A DNA stretch of 64,000 nucleotides, from NCBI GenBank assembly GCA_963733065.1, contig CAVTBT010000005.1:682001-746000 (forward strand), in the 5' to 3' direction. The DNA is from CAVTBT01 sp963733065 (GTDB lineage: Bacteria; Actinomycetota; Thermoleophilia; Gaiellales; Gaiellaceae). The position numbers and the translations under genes were made by a program. The notes under the pieces were generated by a model, which was not told the DNA's origin, ran no database searches, and saw nothing but the letters and a program-made list of their open reading frames with translations. Shown here one piece after another: positions 18,783 to 27,419 of the stretch. Each line of letters opens with the position of its first letter. Positions within the stretch are counted from its first letter, which is position 1.

Positions 18783-19411
18783 CCGAGGCGCTTCTCTTCG
18801 AGAAGCGCCCACGTAATTACGACGAGTGCGGCCGCGATCGTCGCCAGGTTCGCGCGCCAGACGTCTTCCGGGACGGGCGGGAGGATGTCGTCCCAGATCG
18901 CGGCGAAGCTGCCCACGACCTGCGGCAGGCGGGCCGGGCGCGCCATGAACCAGAAGTGAAGGTGCGCGCTCCCGTCGCCCCAGCGGCAGACGTGCACCCG
19001 GCCGACGCTCCCGATCCCGTGGACGGCCCGCTCGACGCGCTGCAGCAGCGGCCCGAGCTCACGCGCGAGCTCCGGCGGGAGGTCGTCCAGGTCGTGGTGC
19101 GCCCGCGGCTGCAGGATCACGATCGCCGGCAGCCCGGACGGCTTCTCCTGCGGTGCGAGGAGCCAGTGCTCGTCGCTCCAGATCGCGTCCGAGTCGTCGC
19201 GGTCACACCGCCAGCAGCTCACGCCGCCCTCGCCGAGACGGGGCCGTTCCGCCTCCACCGGCGGAGCGAGCGGCCTGACGCGGATGTCGCCCTCGAACGG
19301 GAACGTCTCCCAGTCGTGCACGGGCGGCATCGCCAGTCGTCCATCCTCGGCGGCGGCGGCGACCGCTCGTGCGTAGATCTGCTCCGCGGTCTCGCCCGTC
19401 ACTCGGGCCAT
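18632..19411 (-). CDS. HIT-like domain protein; 3' end uncertain
   Basis: The core SAHLHFWFMARP carries the first two residues of the HIT histidine triad (H-L-H), the third position being Phe-Trp-Phe, and VSCWRCDRDDSD upstream is a C-x-x-C pair. HIT proteins hydrolyse or transfer nucleotides. The ATG overlaps the DtxR stop by 13 bases, so the two are likely cotranscribed. As given, the frame runs through the terminator and into the convergent gene. Deleting one base would stop it at 18817, before the hairpin, which I consider the likely true end. Confidence 0.72.
   Translation of the reverse strand: MARVTGETAEQIYARAVAAAAEDGRLAMPPVHDWETFPFEGDIRVRPLAPPVEAERPRLGEGGVSCWRCDRDDSDAIWSDEHWLLAPQEKPSGLPAIVILQPRAHHDLDDLPPELARELGPLLQRVERAVHGIGSVGRVHVCRWGDGSAHLHFWFMARPARLPQVVGSFAAIWDDILPPVPEDVWRANLATIAAALVVITWALLEEKRLGYLPKNQRSNKGSTSLRVKGRGSGSPPSRSRTSTSSSSASFARSRASSSS
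18787..18809. terminator. Hairpin between convergent genes, GCGCTT/AAGCGC type
   Basis: GGCGCTTCTC, TTC loop, GAGAAGCGCC: a perfect 10-bp stem placed between two converging genes, so it likely ends both transcripts. It shares the GCGCTT...AAGCGC base with the palindromes at 14050 and 52929-53019. Confidence 0.65.
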
Positions 19412-19827
19412 TTCAGGTCCGCGTCCGGGATGGGATCGCCGTGCGGGTCGTGGGTCGGGAACCCGAGCGCCCGGTCGATCCGCTCCTCCAGCTCCTCCGA
19501 CAGGACGTGTTCCAGACGGTCGGCCTCGTCGTGCACGTCTTCGACGCCGATCCCGAGCGTCTCCGCCAGGTAGAGCTCGAGGAGCCGGTGGTGTCGGATG
19601 ACCTCGAGCGCCACGAGCTCGCCCTCGCGCGTCAGCGACACGCCGCGGTAGGGCACGAGCTCGACGAGTTCGAGCGCCGCGAGCTTCTTGACCATCGCGC
19701 TCGCGGATGCGGGCGACACCCCCTGCCGCTCGGCGAGTGCGGACGTCGACACCCGCACGCCGCCGGCGCCGAGCTTGTAGATCTCCTTCAGGTAGTCCTG
19801 GATCGCATCCGTGAGGGCCAGCGCCAC
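19399..19827 (-). CDS. DtxR/MntR-family metal-dependent repressor
   Basis: 142 residues: an N-terminal winged helix (VSTSALAERQGVSPASASAMVKKL) and the metal-binding dimer domain (RHHRLLELYLAETLG, HDEADRLEHVLSEELEERID, then GFPTHDPHGDPIP). The C-terminal SH3-like domain of DtxR is absent, as in MntR-size members. It should respond to iron or manganese. Divergent from the mqnD-like gene with 67 bases between; I see no clear inverted repeat there. Confidence 0.9.
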   Translation of the reverse strand: MALALTDAIQDYLKEIYKLGAGGVRVSTSALAERQGVSPASASAMVKKLAALELVELVPYRGVSLTREGELVALEVIRHHRLLELYLAETLGIGVEDVHDEADRLEHVLSEELEERIDRALGFPTHDPHGDPIPDADLKWPE

Positions 19828-19894
19828 GTGCCGAGTGTACGACCGGTTGCGGCGGCTGGCGCCGCGTCGCCGGTGCTAGCGTCAGCCGCTTGGA

Positions 19895-20725
19895 ATGAGG
19901 ATCCGCCTCGGCCATAGCCCGGACCCCGATGACGCGTTCATGTTCTGGGCGCTTACGACAGGCCTCGTCGACACGCGCGGGTTCGAGTTCGAGCAGGTGC
20001 TGCAGGACATCCAGACGCTGAATGCGTGGGCGCTCGACGGACGGCTCCACGTGACGGCGATCTCGCTCGCCACGTATCCGCACGTGCAGGGCCGCTACGC
20101 CCTGCTCCCGCACGGGGCGAGCATCGGCTCCGGCTACGGGCCCGTCGTCGTCGCTCGGGAGCCGCTCGAGCTCGAGCAGCTGCGCGACTGCGAGATCGCC
20201 GTACCCGGCGCGATGACGACGGCGTTCCTGACGCTTCGCCTCGCGCTCGGTGACTTCCGCTACCGGGAGCTGCCCTTCGAGCAGATCCCGCAGGCCGTGG
20301 CGGACGGCGAGACGGACGTCGGCCTGCTCATCCACGAGGGACAGCTGACGTTCCAGGACTACGGCCTGGAGCGCGTGCTCGACCTGGGCGAGTGGTGGCT
20401 GCTCGAGACCGGTCTGCCGCTGCCGCTCGGGGTCAACGTGGCGCGGCGCGACCTCGGGGAGGAGCGTCTGCACGATCTCTCGGTGGTGCTCGCCGAGGCG
20501 ATCCAGTGCGGGCTCGACAACCGCGCCGAGGCGCTCGACTACGCGCTGCAGTTCGGGCGGGGCATCGACGCCGCCGTCGCGGACCGGTTCGTCTCGATGT
20601 ACGTCAACGAGCTGACGCAGGACTACGGCGACGAGGGCCGGAAGGCCGTGAGCGAGCTGCTGCGGCGCGGCGAGGCGATCGGCGCATGGCCGGCCCCGGT
20701 GCTCGTCGACTTCGTCGCGACGTGA
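19895..20725 (+). CDS. mqnD: Menaquinone biosynthesis MqnD-like protein (futalosine pathway)
   Basis: 276 residues with a periplasmic-binding-protein type II fold. The opening RLGHSPDPDDAFMFWAL matches the S-P-x-x-x-D/N-x-F start of the MqnA/MqnD family. MqnD converts cyclic dehypoxanthine futalosine to 1,4-dihydroxy-6-naphthoate. The closest alternative is another MqnA/MqnD-type binding protein of unknown role. Its stop overlaps the thiolase start (GTGA). No other futalosine gene is in the window. Confidence 0.75.
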   Translation: MRIRLGHSPDPDDAFMFWALTTGLVDTRGFEFEQVLQDIQTLNAWALDGRLHVTAISLATYPHVQGRYALLPHGASIGSGYGPVVVAREPLELEQLRDCEIAVPGAMTTAFLTLRLALGDFRYRELPFEQIPQAVADGETDVGLLIHEGQLTFQDYGLERVLDLGEWWLLETGLPLPLGVNVARRDLGEERLHDLSVVLAEAIQCGLDNRAEALDYALQFGRGIDAAVADRFVSMYVNELTQDYGDEGRKAVSELLRRGEAIGAWPAPVLVDFVAT

Positions 20726-21894
20726 GCCGGGCAGTCGTCCTGTCGGCGGTCCGCACGCCGGTGGGCCGCTACGGCGGCGCGCTCGCGGGCGTGCGTCCGG
20801 ATGACCTCGCCGCCGTCGCGATCGGCGCCGCCGTCGAGCGTGCGGGCGTGCCCGCGGGTGCCGTCGAGGACGTCTACCTCGGGTGCGCGAACCAGGCGGG
20901 CGAGGACAACCGCAACGTCGCGCGGATGGCGGCGCTGCTCGCCGGGCTGCCCGATTCGGTCGCGGGCGCGACCGTGAACAGGCTCTGCGCGAGCGGGCTC
21001 AGCGCGGTCGTCTCGGCGTGCCACGCGGTCGCGGCCGGTGACGGCGACCTGTTCGTGGCCGGCGGCGTCGAGTCGATGAGCCGGGCGCCGCTCGTCACGG
21101 CCAAGCCCGATGCCGCGTACCCGCGGGGCGACCGCACGATGTACGACACGACGCTCGGCTGGCGCTTCCCGAATCCGCGGCTCGAGGCGCTGTTCCCGCT
21201 CGAGTCCATGGGCGAGACCGGCGAGAACGTCGCCGACCGGTGGGCGGTGGCGCGCACGGAGCAGGACGCCTTCGCGGCGCGCTCGCAGGCGAGGTGGGCC
21301 GCCGCTGCCGAGGCGGGGCGGTTCGACGACGAGCTCGTGACGGTCGACGGCGTGGAGCGCGACGAGCATCCGCGACCGGGGACGACGCCTGAGACGCTCG
21401 CCACGCTCCGGCCCGCGTTCCGGCCCGACGGCACCGTCACCGCCGGCAACGCGAGCGGCGTCAACGACGGCGCCGCGGCGCTCGTGATCGCGAGCGAGGA
21501 GCGGGCGCGTGCGCTCGGCGCCGAGCCGCTCGGCGCGTTCGTCGGCTCGGCCGTCGCCGGCGTCGACCCGCGCGTCATGGGCATCGGACCGGTGCCGGCC
21601 GTCCGCAAGCTGCTCGAGCGGACCGGGGTGAGCGTCGACGAGCTCGACCTGGTCGAGCTCAACGAGGCATTCGCCTCCCAGAGCCTCGCCGTCGTCCGCG
21701 AGCTCGGGCTCGACGAGGAGCTGGTGAACGTCAACGGCGGCGCGATCGCCATCGGCCACCCGCTCGGCATGTCCGGCGCACGTCTCGTGGTCACGCTGCT
21801 GCACGAGCTGCGCCGGCGCGGCGGCCGTTATGGCCTGGCGACGATGTGCGTCGGCGTCGGCCAGGGTCAGGCGGCGCTCTTCGAGCGGGCGTAG
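20722..21894 (+). CDS. Acetyl-CoA acetyltransferase (thiolase)
   Basis: 390 residues, normal thiolase length. The acylated cysteine is C89 in NRLCASGLSAV. The later motifs NEAFASQSLAV, GGAIAIGHPLGMSGAR (catalytic His) and CVGVGQGQAA (second Cys) are all present. It catalyses thiolytic cleavage or condensation of acyl-CoA, in beta-oxidation or acetoacetyl-CoA synthesis. The start GTG overlaps the mqnD-like stop. VESMSRAPLV is typical of the PcaF/FadA group. Confidence 0.95.
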   Translation: MSRAVVLSAVRTPVGRYGGALAGVRPDDLAAVAIGAAVERAGVPAGAVEDVYLGCANQAGEDNRNVARMAALLAGLPDSVAGATVNRLCASGLSAVVSACHAVAAGDGDLFVAGGVESMSRAPLVTAKPDAAYPRGDRTMYDTTLGWRFPNPRLEALFPLESMGETGENVADRWAVARTEQDAFAARSQARWAAAAEAGRFDDELVTVDGVERDEHPRPGTTPETLATLRPAFRPDGTVTAGNASGVNDGAAALVIASEERARALGAEPLGAFVGSAVAGVDPRVMGIGPVPAVRKLLERTGVSVDELDLVELNEAFASQSLAVVRELGLDEELVNVNGGAIAIGHPLGMSGARLVVTLLHELRRRGGRYGLATMCVGVGQGQAALFERA

Positions 21895-21903
21895 CATGGC
21901 CGC

Positions 21904-22107
21904 GTGACCCGCGGATCGGTCCTCCTCCAGATCGGCGTCTATGCCGTGATCGTGGCGGCGGCCGGCGTGTTCTGGGGTCTGACCGCCGCGATCGTGATCG
22001 GGTTCCTGTCGGTGCTCGTGCTGGCGGTCGGCTTCACGGCGCTCGCCGGCGGCGACTGGTTTCGCGACGCCAGCGCCGGCCGGTTCGAGCGCAAGCGCCG
22101 TTCCTAG
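21904..22107 (+). CDS. Small two-span membrane protein
   Basis: 67 residues. Two hydrophobic stretches (LLQIGVYAVIVAAAGVFWGL and IVIGFLSVLVLAVGFTALAG) are followed by a short basic tail (RFERKRRS) expected in the cytoplasm. GTG start. It follows the thiolase by nine bases. Unknown function. Confidence 0.65.
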   Translation: MTRGSVLLQIGVYAVIVAAAGVFWGLTAAIVIGFLSVLVLAVGFTALAGGDWFRDASAGRFERKRRS

Positions 22108-22120
22108 ACGCCGGCTGCCC

Positions 22121-22384
22121 TCAGTCGCCCGGCGGGCGCAGGAAGACGAAGCCGTCGCCGCGCTGCGGCACGAGCGGCAGCCCGGCGTCGGCGACGAGCA
22201 GCTCCAGCTCGGCCAACAGCTCGTCGCAGGTTCGCTCGGAGTCGCCGTCGCCACAGGGGAGGCGGACGCCGAGCACGTCGTCGTCCTCGAAGGGCTCTGG
22301 CTCGAGCCCTCGCGCCTTCAGCGCCTCGACCAGCGCCTCGCGGTCCACCACCCTCGCCACCTGCAGCTCGACCGACTCGTCCAC
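22121..22384 (-). CDS. Small acidic protein of unknown function
   Basis: 87 residues. GTG start at 22384 with the strong ribosome site AAAGGAGG seven bases upstream, which decides against longer readings of this frame. The body looks like a small alpha/beta fold (VVDREALVEALKARGLEPEP, VLGVRLPCGDGDSERTCDEL) with two cysteines. No family recognised. Confidence 0.7.
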   Translation of the reverse strand: MDESVELQVARVVDREALVEALKARGLEPEPFEDDDVLGVRLPCGDGDSERTCDELLAELELLVADAGLPLVPQRGDGFVFLRPPGD

Positions 22385-22457
22385 ACCGCCTCCTTTGCTC
22401 CGACGGCCTCGTTCTCTCCGTCCGGCTCGGTGTGGAAACGCGGCTACGCTCGGGCGT

Positions 22458-22943
22458 GTGATCCGGCCGCTCGTGCCCCGGGACGCCGAGGAGCTCACCC
22501 GCCTGCTCGTCGCCAACCGGTCGTTCCTGGCGCCGTACGACCCATTGCGTCCGGAGTCGTTCTTCACGACCCGTGCCCAGCGAGACCGCATCAAGCGCTC
22601 GGAGCACCTGTTCGCGATCCTCGACGGCGACCGGATCGCCGGCACGATCGCGATCTCGAACGTCGTGTACGGCGCCTTCCGCAGCGCGAATACCGGCTAC
22701 TGGGTCGACTCGGCGAGGAACGGCCGCGGCCTGGCCTCGCGGGCCCTGGCCGCGGTGGTGGAGCACGCCTTCGCCGAGCTGGACCTGCATCGGCTCGAGG
22801 CCGGGACGCTCGTGGACAACGTGGGCTCGCAGCGCGTGCTGGAGAAGAACCGCTTCGTCCGCATCGGCGTCGCGCCGCACTATCTGCACATCGCCGGGGC
22901 GTGGCGCGACCACGTGCTCTTCCAGCGCACGGTCGATGACTAG
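22458..22943 (+). CDS. GNAT acetyltransferase (RimJ/RimL type)
   Basis: 161 residues. VIRPLVPRDAEELTRLL opens the GNAT fold. NTGYWVDSARNGRGLASRAL holds the acetyl-CoA loop (R-N-G-R-G-L-A), and VGSQRVLEKNRFVRIG is the C-terminal RimJ-like signature. Probably acetylates an N-terminal amine of a protein, or an amino acid; no direct evidence of target. The start GTG lies in a divergent region with the small acidic gene. Confidence 0.88.
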   Translation: MIRPLVPRDAEELTRLLVANRSFLAPYDPLRPESFFTTRAQRDRIKRSEHLFAILDGDRIAGTIAISNVVYGAFRSANTGYWVDSARNGRGLASRALAAVVEHAFAELDLHRLEAGTLVDNVGSQRVLEKNRFVRIGVAPHYLHIAGAWRDHVLFQRTVDD

Positions 22944-22978
22944 GCCTTCCTCTGCCGCGAGCGGATATCGTCCGCGTC

Positions 22979-24451
22979 GTGGCGGTCGCGACCGGGCGTG
23001 AGTACGGCCTCTTCATCGACGGTGAGCTGCGAGAGCCGGAGTCGGGCGACGTCCGCGAGCTGATCCAGCCGGCCAGCGGGGAGCCGCTCGCGCGCGCTGC
23101 CATGGCGGGCGAGGCCGACGTCGACCGTGCCGTTGCGGCCGCACGGGCGGCCCTCGACGGCGCCTGGGGGAAGACCGCACCGACCGAGCGTTCGCGGCTG
23201 CTGCACGCGCTCGCCGACGCGATCGCCGCCAACCGAAAGGAGCTCGCCGAGCTCGAGACCCGGAACGTCGGCAAGGCGATCTCGTCGGTCAAGGCGGAGC
23301 TCTCCGGAGCGACCGAGCAGTTCCGCTTCTTCGCCTCCGCCATCGCCACCATCTCCGGCCGATCGAATCCGATCGGGGGCTCGCTGCTCGCCTACACGCT
23401 GAAGGAGCCGGTCGGCGTCGCCGCGCAGATCGTGCCGTGGAACTACCCGTTGCTGATGACGACCTGGAAGCTCGCGCCCGCGCTGGCGGCGGGCTGTGCG
23501 GTCGTGCTGAAGCCGGATCCCCAGACGCCGTTGTCCGCGCTGCGGATGGCGGAGCTGGCGGCCGAGGTCGGCTTCCCGGCGGGCGCGATCAACGTCGTCC
23601 CCGGCGACGGACCGACGACCGGCGCGTACCTCGTTCGGCATCCGGGCGTCGACAAGGTCGCTTTCACCGGTTCGACGCGCACGGGCGGCGAGATCATGCG
23701 TCTCGCGTCCGATCCGGTGAAGCGCGTCACGCTCGAGCTCGGCGGCAAGAGCCCGAACCTCGTTTTCGCGGACGCCAATCTGGCGGACGCGATTCCGAGC
23801 TCCGTGTGGGCCATCTACTACGCGGCTGGACAGAGCTGCGAGGCGCGCTCGCGCATGCTCGTCGAGCGCCCCCTCTACGACGACGTCGTCTCCCAGTTCG
23901 CGGACCTCGCGGGATCGATTCGCGTCGGCGATCCGCTCGACGCCGAGACGCAGATGGGCTCCCTCATCAGCACCGCCCATCGCGACCGCGTGCACGGATT
24001 CGTCGAGCGCGGCCTCGACGAAGGCGCGGAGGTCGTCGCGGGCGGCACGCTGCCCGACGGGACCGGCGCCTTCTACCCGCCGACCGTCGTCGCGAAGGTC
24101 GACAACAGCATGGAGATCGCGCAGGAAGAGGTCTTCGGACCGGTCGTGACGGTGATCCCCTTCGAGGACGAGGCGGATGCCATCCGGATCGCGAACGACG
24201 TCAAGTACGGCCTCATGGCGACGGTGTGGACCGGCGATCCCGGCCGTGGCCACCGGCTCGCGGCGCGCATCAAGTCGGGGACGGTCGGCGTAAACATGCC
24301 CTTCACCGCCATCGCAGGGCTTCCGTTCGGCGGGTACAAGCAGTCCGGCTTCGGCCGGGAGCTGGCCGTCGAGACGCTCGACCTCTACCTGGAGACGAAG
24401 AGCGTCCTCGTCGGCACGGGTACGAGGCCGCTCAACCCCTTCGGCCTCTAG
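22979..24451 (+). CDS. NAD(P)-dependent aldehyde dehydrogenase
   Basis: 490 residues, full length. PWNYPLLMTTWKLAPALAAG and the glycine motif FTGSTRTGG are the nucleotide fold. The general base is E253 (LELGGKSPN) and the nucleophile C287 (GQSCEARSR). EEVFGPVVTV and PFGGYKQSGFGRE close the pattern. It is closest in feel to betaine or aminobutyraldehyde dehydrogenases, but the substrate is not determined. GTG start. The adjacent transporter and amidohydrolase suggest nitrogen-compound catabolism. Confidence 0.94.
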   Translation: MAVATGREYGLFIDGELREPESGDVRELIQPASGEPLARAAMAGEADVDRAVAAARAALDGAWGKTAPTERSRLLHALADAIAANRKELAELETRNVGKAISSVKAELSGATEQFRFFASAIATISGRSNPIGGSLLAYTLKEPVGVAAQIVPWNYPLLMTTWKLAPALAAGCAVVLKPDPQTPLSALRMAELAAEVGFPAGAINVVPGDGPTTGAYLVRHPGVDKVAFTGSTRTGGEIMRLASDPVKRVTLELGGKSPNLVFADANLADAIPSSVWAIYYAAGQSCEARSRMLVERPLYDDVVSQFADLAGSIRVGDPLDAETQMGSLISTAHRDRVHGFVERGLDEGAEVVAGGTLPDGTGAFYPPTVVAKVDNSMEIAQEEVFGPVVTVIPFEDEADAIRIANDVKYGLMATVWTGDPGRGHRLAARIKSGTVGVNMPFTAIAGLPFGGYKQSGFGRELAVETLDLYLETKSVLVGTGTRPLNPFGL

Positions 24452-24498
24452 CGTGTCCCGCACCGGGACGCTCGGGCGCGGCTAGCAGGACGGCCGCC

Positions 24499-25644
24499 GT
24501 GCGGTACCGCTGGGCCGTCCTCGCGGCGGGGACGGCGGCGCAGGCTGCGTACCTGGTCTTCATCGCGGGCCTGCCGGTCCTCGCGCCGTCGCTCCGTGAC
24601 GAGCTCGACCTCTCGCTCGCGCAGGTTGGGATCCTGCTCGCGGCGCCGTGGGTCGGTCCGATCGCAACGCTGCTGCCCTGGGGGATCCTGGCCGACCGTA
24701 TCGGCGAGCGGCGGGTCCTCGCCGTCGGCATGGCGCTTTGCGGGATGCTGCTGCTCGCAGCGGTGCCGCTGCCGCCGTTCGCGGTGCTCTGCGCCGTGCT
24801 CGCCGCGGCGGGGGCGGCGGGCGCCAGCGTCAACGCGGCCAGCGGCCGCGCCGTCATGGGCTGGTTCGGTCAGGAGGAGCGCGGGCTCGCCCTCGGCATC
24901 CGCCAGTCCTCGACGCCGCTCGGGACCGGCGTGGCGGCGCTCGTGCTGCCGGCGGTCGACCGCGCGGGAGGTCCGTCCGCGGCGTTCGCGGTGCTCGCGG
25001 CCATCACGCTCGCGGGGGCGCTTGCGGGCTGGATCGTGCTTCGCGACGTCCCGGGCGGCTCGGGGACGGACGCGGCGGGCAGCGTCCTGCGGGACGAACG
25101 CCTCTGGCGCGTGGGACTGGCGGCCGGCTTCTACGTCGTCGCCCAGATCGCGATCACCGCCTTCCTCGTGCTCTTCCTCCACGACCGGCGGGGGATGAGC
25201 ACGGCGGCGGCAGGCGCCGTGCTTGCCGTCATGCAGGTCGTCACGGTCGCCGCCCGCATCGGTGTGGGGCGCTGGAGCGATATCGCCGGCGGCCGCGTGC
25301 GGCCGCTGCGGCTGATCGGGATCGCCTCGACGGTGCTCCTGGCGGCCACCGCCGCGCTGCTGGATGCATCGCTGGTCGTCCTCGTGCCTGCGTTCGTGCT
25401 CGCAGGCGCCGTGGCCTCTGGCTGGAACGGTCTGTCGTTCGCGGCCGCCGCCGAGATCGCCGGTCGCGCCCGCAGCGGCGCGGCCATCGGCTTCCAGCAG
25501 ACGATGCTCTCGGCGACGGGCGCGGCTGTGCCGCCGGCGTTCGCGCTCGGCGTGTCCGTGGGCTCGTGGTCGGCCGCGTTCGCGTTCGCGGCCGTGTTCC
25601 CGCTCGCCGGCTGGTGGCTGCTCAGGCCGTTGACCGGGCACTAG
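24499..25644 (+). CDS. Major facilitator superfamily transporter
   Basis: 381 residues with about twelve hydrophobic spans. The loop after the second span reads GILADRIGERRVLAVG, the MFS signature (G-x-x-x-D-R-x-G-R-R), and a second copy is seen as GRWSDIAGGRVRPL in the second half. MGWFGQEERGLALGIRQSSTPLG is common in nitrate- and organic-acid-type MFS members. Start GTG 24499, chosen because it directly precedes the first span. The cargo is unknown. Confidence 0.9.
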   Translation: MRYRWAVLAAGTAAQAAYLVFIAGLPVLAPSLRDELDLSLAQVGILLAAPWVGPIATLLPWGILADRIGERRVLAVGMALCGMLLLAAVPLPPFAVLCAVLAAAGAAGASVNAASGRAVMGWFGQEERGLALGIRQSSTPLGTGVAALVLPAVDRAGGPSAAFAVLAAITLAGALAGWIVLRDVPGGSGTDAAGSVLRDERLWRVGLAAGFYVVAQIAITAFLVLFLHDRRGMSTAAAGAVLAVMQVVTVAARIGVGRWSDIAGGRVRPLRLIGIASTVLLAATAALLDASLVVLVPAFVLAGAVASGWNGLSFAAAAEIAGRARSGAAIGFQQTMLSATGAAVPPAFALGVSVGSWSAAFAFAAVFPLAGWWLLRPLTGH

Positions 25645-25653
25645 GCTGCCGCC

Positions 25654-26688
25654 GTGCGCCTGCTCGAGCGGCTCGACGTCCTCTACGCCATCGGCGGCGG
25701 CCCCGGAGCCAACCGGGTCGGCTTCACGCCAGAAGAGGACGCCGCGCACGAGCTCGCGGCCGGCTGGTTGCGGGAGGCCGGGCTGGAGGTGGAGGTCGAC
25801 GCGCACGGCAACCTGATCGGCCGCAGGCTGGGCGACGAGCCTGGCCTGCCGGAGGTCTGGACGGGCTCGCACCTCGACACGGTGCCGCAGGGCGGCCGCT
25901 ACGACGGCGCGCTCGGCGTCGTCGCCGGCATCGAGGCGCTCGAGCGGCTGGGACGGCGGCGGCGCACGCTCGCGGTTGTGGCCTTCCGCGACGAGGAGCG
26001 CGGCTGCGCCGGCAGCCGCGGGCGCTGCTCGGGCGACCCGCTGCCGGGCGCCTTCCTCGAGCTGCACCACGAGCAGGGGCCGCGGCTCGCGCTCGCCGGA
26101 GCGCCTCTCGGCATCGTGACCGGCATCGTCGGCTATGTCCGCGGTCTGAAGGAGCTCGAGGGCCGGGCGGGACACGCGGGCACGACGCCGATGGACGGCC
26201 GTGAGGACGCCCTGGTGAAGGCCGCCGCGGAGATCCTCCGGATCCGAGACGTGGCGCTCTCGATCGACGAGGCCGTCGCGACTGTCGGCCGGATCGAGGT
26301 CGAGCCGGGCGGGACGAACGTGATCCCCGGCCACGCGCGCTTCTCCGTCGACCTCCGCGCTCCGGACGAGGAGCGGCTGTCACGGCTGATCGCGGAGGTC
26401 GGTCTCGCCGACGTGCGCCCGACGGCGCCGTCGGCGATGAGCGAGGAGGCGCGGGCCGCGCTCCGCGCCGCCGTCGAGTCGAGGGGCCTCCCCGTCCTCG
26501 AGCTCGCCTCGGGCGCCGGGCACGACGCCGGCATTCTCGCCGCGGCCGGCGTCGGCGCCGGGATGCTGTTCGTCCGCGCGCTGAACGGCGGAGTCAGCCA
26601 TTCGCCCGACGAGCTTTCGAGCGACGAGGACGTCGCGCTCGCGGTCGACGTGCTGACCGACGCGCTGGGCCGGCTCGCTTCAGCCTGA
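25654..26688 (+). CDS. M20 amidohydrolase (allantoate/N-carbamoyl amino acid type), internally shortened
   Basis: GSHLDTVPQGGRYDGALGVV holds the first metal ligands, DEERG the bridging acid, ELHHEQGP the next His, and GAGHDA and GVSHSPDE the last His. The family is usually about 410 residues; this one has 344. The stretch between DEERGCAGSRGR and FLELHHEQGP, normally about 70 residues, is almost missing, though the frame is kept. It may be inactive or altered. Its neighbours in urate breakdown suggest an allantoate- or ureide-type substrate. Confidence 0.85.
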   Translation: MRLLERLDVLYAIGGGPGANRVGFTPEEDAAHELAAGWLREAGLEVEVDAHGNLIGRRLGDEPGLPEVWTGSHLDTVPQGGRYDGALGVVAGIEALERLGRRRRTLAVVAFRDEERGCAGSRGRCSGDPLPGAFLELHHEQGPRLALAGAPLGIVTGIVGYVRGLKELEGRAGHAGTTPMDGREDALVKAAAEILRIRDVALSIDEAVATVGRIEVEPGGTNVIPGHARFSVDLRAPDEERLSRLIAEVGLADVRPTAPSAMSEEARAALRAAVESRGLPVLELASGAGHDAGILAAAGVGAGMLFVRALNGGVSHSPDELSSDEDVALAVDVLTDALGRLASA

Positions 26689-27003
26689 GAGCTCGAGCAG
26701 TTCGGCGTGCACGGCGAGCGAGCAGTCGGCGAGCCGCGCAGCGAGCGCGTCGATGTCGCGGCCCTCGACGGCAGGCACGAAGACGACGCCGGCACGGTTG
26801 ACGTTGAAGCCCTCCTCGGCCACGACCCGTTCTGCCGTCTCGAGCGCCGCCCGTCCCGACGCACCCGCCCTGGACCACGCCGCGCCGTCGTCGTCCAGGT
26901 CGAACCGGTGGCCGCGCTGCCGGATGCGGATGCGCACCGGCTCGCCGTCGCCGAACGCCGGCCCCGGCTCGACGACGCGCTCGGAGCGCTCGACGTCCGT
27001 CAC
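26680..27003 (-). CDS. Protein of unknown function linked to DUF3830 gene
   Basis: 107 residues. The GTG start overlaps the stop of the DUF3830 gene (GTGA), so the two are translationally coupled. It is rich in Arg, Glu and Val with FDLDDDGAAWSR and GFNVNRAGVVFVPAVEGR; no membrane span. I know no family. The 3' end overlaps the M20 gene tail-to-tail by nine bases. Confidence 0.68.
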   Translation of the reverse strand: MTDVERSERVVEPGPAFGDGEPVRIRIRQRGHRFDLDDDGAAWSRAGASGRAALETAERVVAEEGFNVNRAGVVFVPAVEGRDIDALAARLADCSLAVHAELLELSG

Positions 27004-27410
27004 CGGTGCTCCCGGAAGGCGATCTCCTGCGCTCCCTCCCACAGGAAGCTTCTGCCCAGCTCGCGCAGGTTCTCACCACCCTCGACGACTGTCGCGAAGT
27101 GGTTCCCCGCGAGCTGCCCGGCCTTCGACGCGAAGTTGACGTAGCCGTACGCGAGCAGGATCTCCGTCTCGGAGACGCCGCCGGGGTAGAGCACGATCTC
27201 GCCCGGGTGCGGGTAGCAGGTGGCGTTCTCGGGGCCGAGCCCGAGGTCGAGGTCGCCGAACGGGATCCAGCCGGCCTCGCCCGACCAGCGCACGTGGATG
27301 ATCCGCGACTCGAGCGGCAGCAGGCGGCGGAAGGCCGCAACGGTCGCAGGCGCCGCCTCCTCCTCGAGGCGGGCCGAGAACGTGAAGCCACCGGCAATGA
27401 TCTCCAGCAC
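27000..27410 (-). CDS. DUF3830 protein (cyclophilin-like fold)
   Basis: 136 residues. The pattern APATVAAFRRLLPLESRIIH, GEAGWIPFGDL, YPHPGEIVLYPGG and ETEILLAYG matches DUF3830, which adopts a cyclophilin-like barrel. These proteins often sit near ureide, hydantoin or amide degradation genes, as here; whether they have isomerase activity is not established. Ten bases separate it from the puuD stop, so it probably belongs to the urate operon. Confidence 0.82.
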   Translation of the reverse strand: MLEIIAGGFTFSARLEEEAAPATVAAFRRLLPLESRIIHVRWSGEAGWIPFGDLDLGLGPENATCYPHPGEIVLYPGGVSETEILLAYGYVNFASKAGQLAGNHFATVVEGGENLRELGRSFLWEGAQEIAFREHR

Positions 27411-27419
27411 GCCTCGACC

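Noticed and set aside
18436..20473. Long antisense frame extending upstream of the HIT gene over DtxR and mqnD
   Set aside because: Only the part from ATG 19411 down has recognisable protein features; the upstream part overlaps two good genes.
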